64,000 bases of DNA, taken from the NCBI GenBank assembly GCA_902363145.1, contig CABIZB010000004.1, positions 291,562-355,561 on the forward strand. Reading direction: 5' to 3'. Of this stretch, positions 1 through 6,584 are shown piece by piece (positions within the stretch are counted from its first letter, which is position 1; each line of letters starts with the position of its first letter). The notes beneath the pieces were generated by a model that saw only the letters and a program-made list of their open reading frames with translations, ran no database searches and was not told the origin of the DNA. A program made the position numbers and the translations under genes. This DNA comes from Oscillospiraceae bacterium. Its GTDB lineage: Bacteria > Bacillota > Clostridia > Oscillospirales > Ruminococcaceae.

Positions 1-585
1 GCTTCAAACTTTGCAATGCCCCACCCCGAGGGCTACAGAAAGGCACTGAGACTGGCAAGACAGGCGGAGAAATTCCACCGCCCCGTTATCTGCTTCATAG
101 ATACCTCAGGCGCATTCTGCGGCGTGGCTGCTGAAAAGCGTGGTCAGGGTGAAGCAATAGCAAGGAACCTTGCCGAGTTCATGACCCTCAGAACTCCCGT
201 TATCTCCGTTATACTGGGAGAGGGCGGCAGCGGCGGAGCACTTGCTCTGGGCGTGTGCGACGAGCTGGCAATGATGGAGAACGCCATCTATTCGGTAATT
301 TCACCAAGAGGCTTTGCTTCCATTCTCTGGAAGGACTCCTCCCGTGAAAAGGAAGCCTGCAATATCATGCGCATAACCGCTGAGGACGCCGTTAAGCTGG
401 GCGTTGCAGAAGAGATAATCCCCGAGCCTCAGGGCGGCGCTCACACCGATCCCGAGACAGCTGCCGAAAATATCAGTGAATTTTTGGCAAAATCGCTGAA
501 CAGTAAAATCAATAAAGATATTGACCTTTTGCTGAATGAACGATATAATAAGTTTAGAAAAATCGGCGCCTTTACCGAGGACTGA
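1..585 (+). CDS. accA: Acetyl-CoA carboxylase carboxyltransferase alpha subunit, 5' end cut by window
   Basis: This is the C-terminal part of the alpha subunit of acetyl-CoA carboxyltransferase, which with AccD moves the carboxyl group from biotin-carrier protein to acetyl-CoA to make malonyl-CoA. The reading frame is open from base 1, so the true start lies outside the window. Visible family landmarks are the MPHPEGYRKALRL and FIDTSGAFCG segments, the glycine-rich GEGGSGGALALG oxyanion region, and YSVISPRGFASILW. The acpP gene follows 63 bases later on the same strand, as in a fatty-acid synthesis operon. In that gap, around 600-620, a weak inverted repeat (AAGGACA/TGTCTTT) is present. Confidence 0.95.
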   Translation, partial: ASNFAMPHPEGYRKALRLARQAEKFHRPVICFIDTSGAFCGVAAEKRGQGEAIARNLAEFMTLRTPVISVILGEGGSGGALALGVCDELAMMENAIYSVISPRGFASILWKDSSREKEACNIMRITAEDAVKLGVAEEIIPEPQGGAHTDPETAAENISEFLAKSLNSKINKDIDLLLNERYNKFRKIGAFTED

Positions 586-648
586 TTTTTTACCAAGCCG
601 TAAGGACAATTTTGTCTTTATATAAAAATACACAAGGAGGAAATTCAA

Positions 649-876
649 ATGGTATTCGATAAGGTTAAGGAACTCATCGCAGAGCAGCTCGACGTTGACG
701 CTGATACTGTTACCGTTACATCCAACATTCAGGACGATCTCGGCGCAGATTCCCTGGACGTTGTTGACCTCGTTATGTCCCTCGAAGAAGAGTTCGACAT
801 GGAGATCCCCGATGAAGCAGTTGCAAATATCAAGACTGTAGGCGATATCGTTAAGTACATCGAGGACAATCAGTAA
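649..876 (+). CDS. acpP: Acyl carrier protein
   Basis: This 75-residue acidic protein carries growing acyl chains during type II fatty-acid synthesis in the cytoplasm. The DSL motif ([12 protein letters not shown], serine near residue 36) is the site of 4'-phosphopantetheine attachment. Length and helix pattern match ACP fully. The start is fixed by a strong AAGGAGG eight to ten bases upstream. It is the last gene of the fab operon in this window and is followed by a clear terminator at 898-935. Its position after accA suggests ordinary primary-metabolism ACP rather than a polyketide carrier. Confidence 0.97.
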   Translation: MVFDKVKELIAEQLDVDADTVTVTSNIQDDLGADSLDVVDLVMSLEEEFDMEIPDEAVANIKTVGDIVKYIEDNQ

Positions 877-897
877 TTCCGATGAACACGAGAATTA

Positions 898-935
898 AAA
901 GGACTGTGGTATAAAGCTGCCGCAGTCCTTTTTGT
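898..935 (+). terminator. Rho-independent terminator after acpP
   Basis: A 12-bp stem (AAAGGACTGTGG at 898-909 with CCGCAGTCCTTT at 920-931, one G-T pair) is followed by a T-run. It closes the accA-acpP transcript. Confidence 0.9.
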
Positions 936-974
936 TTTGCAAACAGTTTTACCGCCTGAAAGCGAACAGAGATA

Positions 975-1005
975 CAAAAACGGACGCCCCGAAGGACGTC
1001 CGTTT
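975..1005 (-). terminator. Terminator after the HD-domain gene
   Basis: On the minus strand, AAACGGACG pairs with CGTCCGTTT around a short loop and is followed by T residues. It lies about 40 bases past the stop of the HD-domain gene. Confidence 0.8.
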
Positions 1006-1043
1006 CTGTGTTATATCTTTTACCCCGCACAGTGTTATTGTTA

Positions 1044-1598
1044 TTATGCCGATCTGCGTGCTTTGAGATGAGTTATCATTCTCTTTGGCAACATTGCCGC
1101 ATGAGCAGCAAGCAGACCCCAGTGAGCAATTACTTCCCACGCTCCGCATATCTTATCCACCATGATGATAACAACTGTCTCCTTATACTTGGGCAGCGCA
1201 ATGTTCATGGGGAACATATGCTTTTCAATGATATCAGCCTCCATAGGAGTGATATCAAAATACTTCTGAGCATTGGCAAGAGCTGTTGCCGCATGAGTCC
1301 AACCGTGCATTCTCTGACCTTTTTCACGAACATAATCGTGCCAGTCGTAAAGGAACAGGTCATGGATAAGACCCGCTCTTGCACCTGCACGAGCGTCCAG
1401 CGAAAGGAGCTTGCAGAAAATGTAGTTGTAGTATGAAACATTCAGGCAATGCTGAAAACAGGTCGTATGACCGTGGTGCATATACTGCTTCATCTGCTGC
1501 ACAACTTCGCTTTTGAGAAGATCCGCAACCTCTTCGTAGTATCCGCACTCAGTGCCCGGCAATGAAAGATCCTGCTTGGAACCGATAGCTTTTAACAT
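1044..1598 (-). CDS. HD-domain phosphohydrolase
   Basis: A 184-residue soluble protein with an HD-superfamily metal-binding core. The sequence shows an early His near residue 50 (CFQHCLNVS), the paired HD in GLIHDLFLYDWH, a later HGWTH segment, and IIEKHMFP, in the order typical of HD metal ligands. Proteins of this type hydrolyse phosphate esters or nucleotides, but the substrate cannot be told from sequence. The start is supported by AAGGAAGGT six bases upstream. It stands alone, convergent with acpP and divergent from the dcw cluster, sharing a 560-base upstream region with mraZ. Confidence 0.8.
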   Translation of the reverse strand: MLKAIGSKQDLSLPGTECGYYEEVADLLKSEVVQQMKQYMHHGHTTCFQHCLNVSYYNYIFCKLLSLDARAGARAGLIHDLFLYDWHDYVREKGQRMHGWTHAATALANAQKYFDITPMEADIIEKHMFPMNIALPKYKETVVIIMVDKICGAWEVIAHWGLLAAHAAMLPKRMITHLKARRSA

Positions 1599-1857
1599 CG
1601 TATTACCTTCCTTAGTTACCTTGTTTGTATATGGTCGTTCTTACACACTTTTTCTATTTTTCTCGCAGCAACGTTTCAGGCGCTGCTGACACACTTTAAA
1701 ATCATCCTTTTCTATTATATCAGCATAAAAAGCATATTGCAATAGATATTATGCACAGTTTTAAAGAAAATTGTTAGAATATTTTTCAAAAAAATATTTT
1801 GTCAAGGAAAAAATTGGTTTCGATTTAGTATCAGGGATTACAAAGCGGTTAAAATAT

Positions 1858-1874
1858 TCACCACTTCTCACCAC
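1858..1874 (-). promoter_or_regulatory. Upstream pair of MraZ-type boxes (inverted)
   Basis: Two TCACCAC heptamers start at 1858 and 1868, exactly 10 bp apart. They are the reverse complement of the GTGGTGA boxes downstream at 2053, 2074 and 2084. Tandem boxes with a 10-bp period upstream of mraZ are the known arrangement for MraZ operators. This second, oppositely oriented pair is inferred to be a further MraZ site. Confidence 0.5.
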
Positions 1875-2014
1875 CGCCGTATAATAGCTTTAAAATTATA
1901 CAAATAGATAAAAACACAGCAAATTATACGATTTGACATGATATTTTCGTCAAAATGCTCAAAAGCAAAGGGCAAAATTCTTGATTTATTTGGGTTTAAG
2001 TTTGCCTTTAATAG

Positions 2015-2043
2015 TTGCAATTTGGTAACACATAGTGTATAAT
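2015..2043 (+). promoter_or_regulatory. Promoter of the dcw cluster (mraZ)
   Basis: TTGCAA (2015-2020) and TATAAT (2038-2043) are separated by exactly 17 bases. The rest of the 1599-2159 intergenic region is AT-rich and holds, besides this promoter, the two groups of MraZ-type boxes; no other gene was seen. Confidence 0.8.
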
Positions 2044-2052
2044 TAAATCATA

Positions 2053-2090
2053 GTGGTGAAGCAGCCCCATTTTGTGGTGAAAAGTGGTGA
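2053..2090 (+). promoter_or_regulatory. MraZ operator: three GTGGTGA boxes
   Basis: GTGGTGA occurs at 2053, 2074 and 2084. The last two are 10 bp apart and the first is 21 bp away, so all lie on about the same face of the helix. They overlap the expected transcription start of mraZ. MraZ is known to bind tandem G-rich boxes with a 10-bp period at its own promoter, so autoregulation of the dcw cluster is the likely role. Confidence 0.65.
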
Positions 2091-2159
2091 TTTTCAACAG
2101 CCTGTTGAAAGCAGTGTTGAATGGCTGCCCCAAATTCTGTACGGAAAGGACTGATGACG

Positions 2160-2588
2160 ATGCACGCTCCTCTCATGGGTACATATTACCATAATATGGA
2201 CGCTAAGGGCAGAATGGCATTCCCCAACAAGCTCAGAGAACAGCTTGGCGTGAATTTTGTCATCACAATAGGCCTTGAAGGCTGCCTTTACGTATATTCC
2301 AACGAGGAATGGGAAAAATTTACCGAACAGCTCCGCACCCTTTCAGGTCCCGTTGCAAAGCAGGCTATAAGAAAGTATGCGGCAAACGCTGTAGTTGCCG
2401 AGGCTGACAAGCAGGGCAGAATACTCATTCCCCAGAATTTAAGGGAACACGCAGGTCTTGACCACGACATCACCGTTATCGGCAACCTTAACCGTGCCGA
2501 GATATGGGATACCGCACGATATAACGAGATCAACTCCAAGTTCACTGACGAAGAGCTTGCTGAGGCAATAGATTCTCTTGCATTCTGA
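2160..2588 (+). CDS. mraZ: Transcriptional regulator MraZ
   Basis: MraZ is a ring-forming DNA-binding protein that represses or tunes the division/cell-wall cluster it heads. The 142-residue product has two SpoVT/AbrB-like halves, each with the DxxxR signature (DAKGR near residue 16 and DKQGR near residue 80). The reading frame is open from 2121, but GGAAAGGA (2143-2150) is best spaced for ATG 2160, giving MHAPLMGTYYHN and the usual family length. ATG 2154 is the alternative. rsmH starts 16 bases after its stop, so the two are cotranscribed. Operator boxes lie just upstream. Confidence 0.93.
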   Translation: MHAPLMGTYYHNMDAKGRMAFPNKLREQLGVNFVITIGLEGCLYVYSNEEWEKFTEQLRTLSGPVAKQAIRKYAANAVVAEADKQGRILIPQNLREHAGLDHDITVIGNLNRAEIWDTARYNEINSKFTDEELAEAIDSLAF

Positions 2589-2604
2589 TAATAAAGGAAA
2601 ATAT

Positions 2605-3525
2605 ATGGAATTTGCTCATATACCGGTGCTGCTGGAGCAGTGCCTTGACGGTCTTGATATCAAACCTGACGGAATTTATTTTGACGGTACCTGCGGCGGT
2701 GCAGGCCATTCCCGTGAGATAGCAAAGCGCCTCACAACGGGAAGGCTCATAGGCATCGACCGTGACCCCGATGCTGTAGCTGTGGCTTCCGAAAGGCTCA
2801 GCGGTCTGCCTGCACAGGTGGTAAGGGGAAATTACTCCGAGATAAAGCAGATAGCCGATGATCTTGGCATCTGCGGTGCGGACGGGATACTCCTTGACCT
2901 TGGTGTGTCCTCCTATCAGCTGGATAACGCCGAGAGAGGCTTTTCCTACCACAATGACGCTCCCCTTGATATGAGAATGTCAAAGGAAGGCACATCTGCA
3001 AGGGATATCGTCAATGAATACTCAAAGGAGCAGCTCACAAAGATACTCTACGAGTACGGCGAGGAGAAATTTGCTCCAAGGATTGCGGAAACTATAATAA
3101 AAAGGCGCTCCGAAAAGCCTGTTGAGACCACAACGGAGCTTGCCGATATAGTAAGGGACTCCATTCCCGCAAAGTTCAGGCGGGACAAAAACCCATGCAA
3201 AAAAACATTTCAGGCAATACGTATCGCAGTCAACTGCGAATTTGACCACTTAGACCGTGCCCTTGATGAGGGCTTCGAGCTTTTAAAGCCCGGCGGACGC
3301 TTCTGTATCATCACTTTCCACTCCCTTGAGGACAGGATAGTTAAGCAGAGGTTTGCAGGCTGGTGCAAGGGCTGCACCTGTCCCCCTGACTTTCCCGTAT
3401 GCGTATGCGGCAACAAGCCGAAGGGAAAGCTTGTGTGCAGAAAGCCCCTTGAAGCCTCCGAAGAGGAGCTTGAGGCTAACCCCAGAAGCAGGAGCGCAAA
3501 GCTCAGGATAATCGAAAAGCTGTAA
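2605..3525 (+). CDS. rsmH: 16S rRNA (cytosine-1402 N4) methyltransferase
   Basis: RsmH methylates C1402 of 16S rRNA with S-adenosylmethionine. The 306-residue protein begins HIPVLLEQCLDGL and shows the SAM-binding GTCGGAGHS-type loop (near residue 33), DGILLDLGVSSYQLD, the RRDKNPCKKTFQAIRIAVNCE segment, and the C-terminal KPGGRFCIITFHSLEDR. AAAGGA at 2593-2598 selects ATG 2605; an upstream in-frame ATG at 2578 lies inside mraZ and lacks this spacing. A cysteine cluster (CKGCTCPPDFPVCVCG) precedes the C terminus, as in other Firmicutes RsmH. Confidence 0.96.
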   Translation: MEFAHIPVLLEQCLDGLDIKPDGIYFDGTCGGAGHSREIAKRLTTGRLIGIDRDPDAVAVASERLSGLPAQVVRGNYSEIKQIADDLGICGADGILLDLGVSSYQLDNAERGFSYHNDAPLDMRMSKEGTSARDIVNEYSKEQLTKILYEYGEEKFAPRIAETIIKRRSEKPVETTTELADIVRDSIPAKFRRDKNPCKKTFQAIRIAVNCEFDHLDRALDEGFELLKPGGRFCIITFHSLEDRIVKQRFAGWCKGCTCPPDFPVCVCGNKPKGKLVCRKPLEASEEELEANPRSRSAKLRIIEKL

Positions 3526-3584
3526 AAACAGGAACTTACACTTATAAATAAAAAGACTTGGGAAAGAAGAAAGGAAGGATATTT

Positions 3585-4073
3585 ATGGCAGCAAGGAATA
3601 CAAATCTCGCCTATAGCCTTTCACAGTACGAGGAAAGAGAAGAAAGATCAAACGCCCGTGAAAACACACGGCAGAATATAAAGAGCCACAAGGCAGCAAA
3701 GCCCCAGACAGCAGTTCACCCTGTATTTATGGTGATGCTGCTCATCGCAACAGGCGCACTTATTTCGCTGTGCATCACATCAAAGGCTGATATCGCCTCC
3801 GTTCACGCAGCTATCGTGGATCAGGAAGCGGTAGTACGCTCGCTGGAGCAGGAAAATGTCAGCATGATGACCCGTCTGGAGCAGAAAAGCTCCCAGAAGG
3901 TAGTTGAGGATTACGCCGAAAACGTTCTGGGAATGCAGAAGCTTGACAACGCTCAGGTAGAATATGTAAGCATCGAAAGCGGAAACAAGGCTGAAATAAG
4001 CGACAGCAGCGACAATATTTTCACAAAAATAAAGAACGGCTTCAACAGCTTTCTGGAATACCTCAAGGGCTGA
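3585..4073 (+). CDS. ftsL: FtsL-like septum formation protein
   Basis: A 162-residue bitopic membrane protein in the ftsL position between rsmH and the division PBP. It has a basic cytoplasmic N-terminal tail of about 50 residues, one membrane segment (about 55-75, FMVMLLIATGALISLCI), then a heptad-rich coiled coil. The coiled coil is followed by an NVLGMQKLDNAQVEYV motif, which is typical of FtsL/DivIC. In the divisome such proteins join FtsQ/DivIB and recruit the septal synthase FtsW-PBP. AAGGAAGG at 3571-3578 selects ATG 3585. Primary sequence is poorly conserved in the family, so the call rests on topology, C-terminal motif and position. Confidence 0.8.
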   Translation: MAARNTNLAYSLSQYEEREERSNARENTRQNIKSHKAAKPQTAVHPVFMVMLLIATGALISLCITSKADIASVHAAIVDQEAVVRSLEQENVSMMTRLEQKSSQKVVEDYAENVLGMQKLDNAQVEYVSIESGNKAEISDSSDNIFTKIKNGFNSFLEYLKG

Positions 4074-4092
4074 ATAAATATACATGAATTGA

Positions 4093-4123
4093 AACGCATG
4101 ACCGCTTTCACGGCTCATGCGTT
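4093..4123 (+). other. Stem-loop between ftsL and spoVD
   Basis: AACGCATGA-CCG pairs with CGG-CTCATGCGTT with one bulged base and a six-base loop. There is no T-run, so it is more likely an attenuation or mRNA-processing element than a terminator. The cluster continues after it. Confidence 0.5.
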
Positions 4124-4222
4124 CTTGCACTTATAAGAATGTGAACAAAGGAATCTGCCTGAAAAAAAATACAAAAAGGCACAAACAATGAAAGGGGCTT
4201 TCCAAAGAAAGGAGAACTACCA

Positions 4223-6526
4223 TTGCCGTCCTATCAGCCAACAAAACAGATGAAGAACCGCCTTAACCTGCCTGTAAGCATTGCAGTGCTGGCAGCGGCA
4301 GGCGTGCTTATCGCAAACCTTTACCATGTGTCGGTAACCGAGCATGACCGCTTTACCGCCATGGCAAATGACAGTCAGTTCGGAAGCACCACGGTGGAGG
4401 CAAACCGTGGAAGCATTTATGATACCAACGGAAAAATACTGGCCCAGTCCGCCACGGTCTATAACGTTATACTCAACCCCAGCGCCCTCACAGGCGTGGA
4501 CGAAAGCAAGATGAATGCGGACGAAAAGGAACGCCAGATAAAAACTGTTGCAAAGATACTCAGCGAGGAGCTGGGCGCTGACTACACCAAGCTGGTAAAC
4601 GTATTCAGCGACGAAAAAACAAAGAACAAGCAGTGGTACAAGGTCGCTTCCAAAATCGAAAAGGACATTGTTACCCAGATATACACCCGCATAGATGAAG
4701 AGGGTCTGGCGGGAAACCTTGTAAGCACCGAGGACGACACAAAGCGTTATTATCCTCAGGGAGACATGGCGGCTGCGGTCATCGGCTTCACAAACTACGA
4801 GGGCGACGGAATTTACGGCGTTGAGGCCTATTACAATGACTATCTTGCGGGAGTGGACGGAAAAATCATCTCCGCAACGGACGGTCTGGGCAACGAGATG
4901 CCCTACAAAAACGACAAGATCTATGCGGCAAAGGACGGCAGCTCCCTTTATCTCACAATCGACTCCACCCTCCAGTATTACTGTGAGAGAGAGCTGGCAA
5001 ACTGCGTTGAGCAGAATAACGTTGATAACCGTGCCTGCGCCATAATCATGAACGCAAAGACAGGCGATATCCTTGCCATGGCTACTTCCCCGGGATATGA
5101 TCTTAACGACAGAAACAGCATCTATTCAAAAAAAGATCAGCTGACCCTTGAAAAGTACAAGGAAGAAAATCCCGACGATGAGGAAGGCTACAACGAAAAG
5201 TATGCCGAGCTTCGTGAAAAGCAGTGGAAAAACAAGGCTATCACCGAGCTTTATGAGCCGGGCTCCGTTTTCAAGGTAGTAACAGGCTCCTCCGCACTGG
5301 AAGAAAAGGTCATCGACCTTAACTCCACATTTACCTGCAACCACTCCATTCAGGTGGCTGACCGTACCATCAACTGCTGGACAGCAGGCGCTCACGGCAC
5401 TCAGGACTTTACCACTGCCATGACAAACTCCTGCAACCCCGCATTCATTCAGATAGGTCAGAGACTGGGAATCGAAAAGTTCTGCAGCTATTTCAGGGCT
5501 TACGGCTTTACCGAACCTACAGGCATCGACCTCCCGGGTGAGGCTTCGGGTCTGTACGTTGCCGAGGAGAGCATGGGCATAGTTGAGCTTGCTTCCTGCT
5601 CCTTCGGTCAGTCAAACACAGTTACACCCATTCAGATGATAACAGCATACGCCGCTGTAATAAACGGCGGATACCTTTTACAGCCCCACGTTGTAAGCAA
5701 GATAGTCGATAACAACGGCAACGTTATCCAGACCGTTGAAAAGACTGTCCGCAGGCAGGTCATCTCGGAAGAGACTTCCGCCGAAATGAGACAGGTGCTG
5801 GAAAGCGTTGTAAACAACAAGGGCGGCTCCAACGCATACATCAAGGGCTACCGCATAGGCGGAAAGTCGGGAACCTCCCAGAAGCTCCAGAAGAACAATC
5901 AGCTGGGCGTTGAAAACCTTTATGTAGCGTCATACGTAGGTTTTGCTCCCGCAGACGACCCCGAGATAATCATGCTTGTAATGGTCGATGAGCCTCAGGG
6001 CAGAGACCACAACGGTTCTCAGGTATATTATGGCAGCATGGTCGCCGCTCCCGTTGTATCGGCAGTTTTCAAGGACGCACTTCCCTATCTGGGCTATTAT
6101 CCCGAATATACCGATGAAGAGCTTGCGGCTCTTGATGTTACCGTTCCCAGTGTTGAGGGACAGACCGTTGAGGCGGCAGAGCAGACCCTTACAAATCTCG
6201 AGCTTCAGTATTATGTGGTAGGCGAGGGCGATAAGGTCGTGGCTCAGGTCCCCTCCCGCTCCTCCTCCGTTCCCAGAAACGGCAAGGTAGTGCTTTACAC
6301 CGAGGAAAATTACGAGACCCAGTATGCCACCGTTCCCAACGTTATCGGTCATACTCCGTCTGAGGTTAATCAGCTGCTCACCTCCGCAAACATCAACTTC
6401 AAGGCAGGCGACGGCGCAACCGCCCATTCGGGTGCCATTGCCTACTCCCAGAACTATCTGCCGGGTGCGGAAGTTCCCGTGGGAACAGTCGTTGAAGTAA
6501 CCTTCCGTGTAAAGGACGAGGGCTGA
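4223..6526 (+). CDS. spoVD: Division/sporulation-type class B penicillin-binding protein with two PASTA domains
   Basis: A 767-residue monofunctional transpeptidase that cross-links septal or spore-cortex peptidoglycan. It has one N-terminal membrane segment (about 18-38), a PBP dimerisation domain, then the transpeptidase motifs SVFK (SxxK, about residue 348), SCN (about 402) and KSGT (about 548). Two PASTA domains end the protein (about 635-700 and 705-765, VPSVEGQTVEAAEQ and VPNVIGHTPSEVNQ). It starts with TTG at 4223, eight bases after AAAGGAG; an ATG 27 bases later lacks this spacing. SpoVD-type PBPs have a C-terminal PASTA region, and ftsI/pbp2B is the alternative name. Confidence 0.92.
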   Translation: MPSYQPTKQMKNRLNLPVSIAVLAAAGVLIANLYHVSVTEHDRFTAMANDSQFGSTTVEANRGSIYDTNGKILAQSATVYNVILNPSALTGVDESKMNADEKERQIKTVAKILSEELGADYTKLVNVFSDEKTKNKQWYKVASKIEKDIVTQIYTRIDEEGLAGNLVSTEDDTKRYYPQGDMAAAVIGFTNYEGDGIYGVEAYYNDYLAGVDGKIISATDGLGNEMPYKNDKIYAAKDGSSLYLTIDSTLQYYCERELANCVEQNNVDNRACAIIMNAKTGDILAMATSPGYDLNDRNSIYSKKDQLTLEKYKEENPDDEEGYNEKYAELREKQWKNKAITELYEPGSVFKVVTGSSALEEKVIDLNSTFTCNHSIQVADRTINCWTAGAHGTQDFTTAMTNSCNPAFIQIGQRLGIEKFCSYFRAYGFTEPTGIDLPGEASGLYVAEESMGIVELASCSFGQSNTVTPIQMITAYAAVINGGYLLQPHVVSKIVDNNGNVIQTVEKTVRRQVISEETSAEMRQVLESVVNNKGGSNAYIKGYRIGGKSGTSQKLQKNNQLGVENLYVASYVGFAPADDPEIIMLVMVDEPQGRDHNGSQVYYGSMVAAPVVSAVFKDALPYLGYYPEYTDEELAALDVTVPSVEGQTVEAAEQTLTNLELQYYVVGEGDKVVAQVPSRSSSVPRNGKVVLYTEENYETQYATVPNVIGHTPSEVNQLLTSANINFKAGDGATAHSGAIAYSQNYLPGAEVPVGTVVEVTFRVKDEG

Positions 6527-6537
6527 TATCATATAGG

Positions 6538-6584
6538 AAAGGAGTACATTTTTCCGAGGGAAACCCGAAGAAAAATGGTCATCT
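6538..6584 (+). promoter_or_regulatory. murE-murF ribosome site split from its start by a hairpin
   Basis: AAAGGAG lies at 6538-6544, 40 bases before the only possible start (ATG 6585). Between them ATTTTTC (6548-6554) pairs perfectly with GAAAAAT (6570-6576), and an inner GGG/CCC pair closes an AAA loop. Folding this out leaves about 11 unpaired bases between ribosome site and ATG, a normal distance. No other in-frame ATG, GTG or TTG exists in this stretch. Confidence 0.6.

Noticed and set aside
1599..2159. A replication origin in the AT-rich region before mraZ
   Set aside because: No DnaA-box cluster was found and dnaA/dnaN are not nearby; the AT-rich region is explained by promoter and operator sequence.
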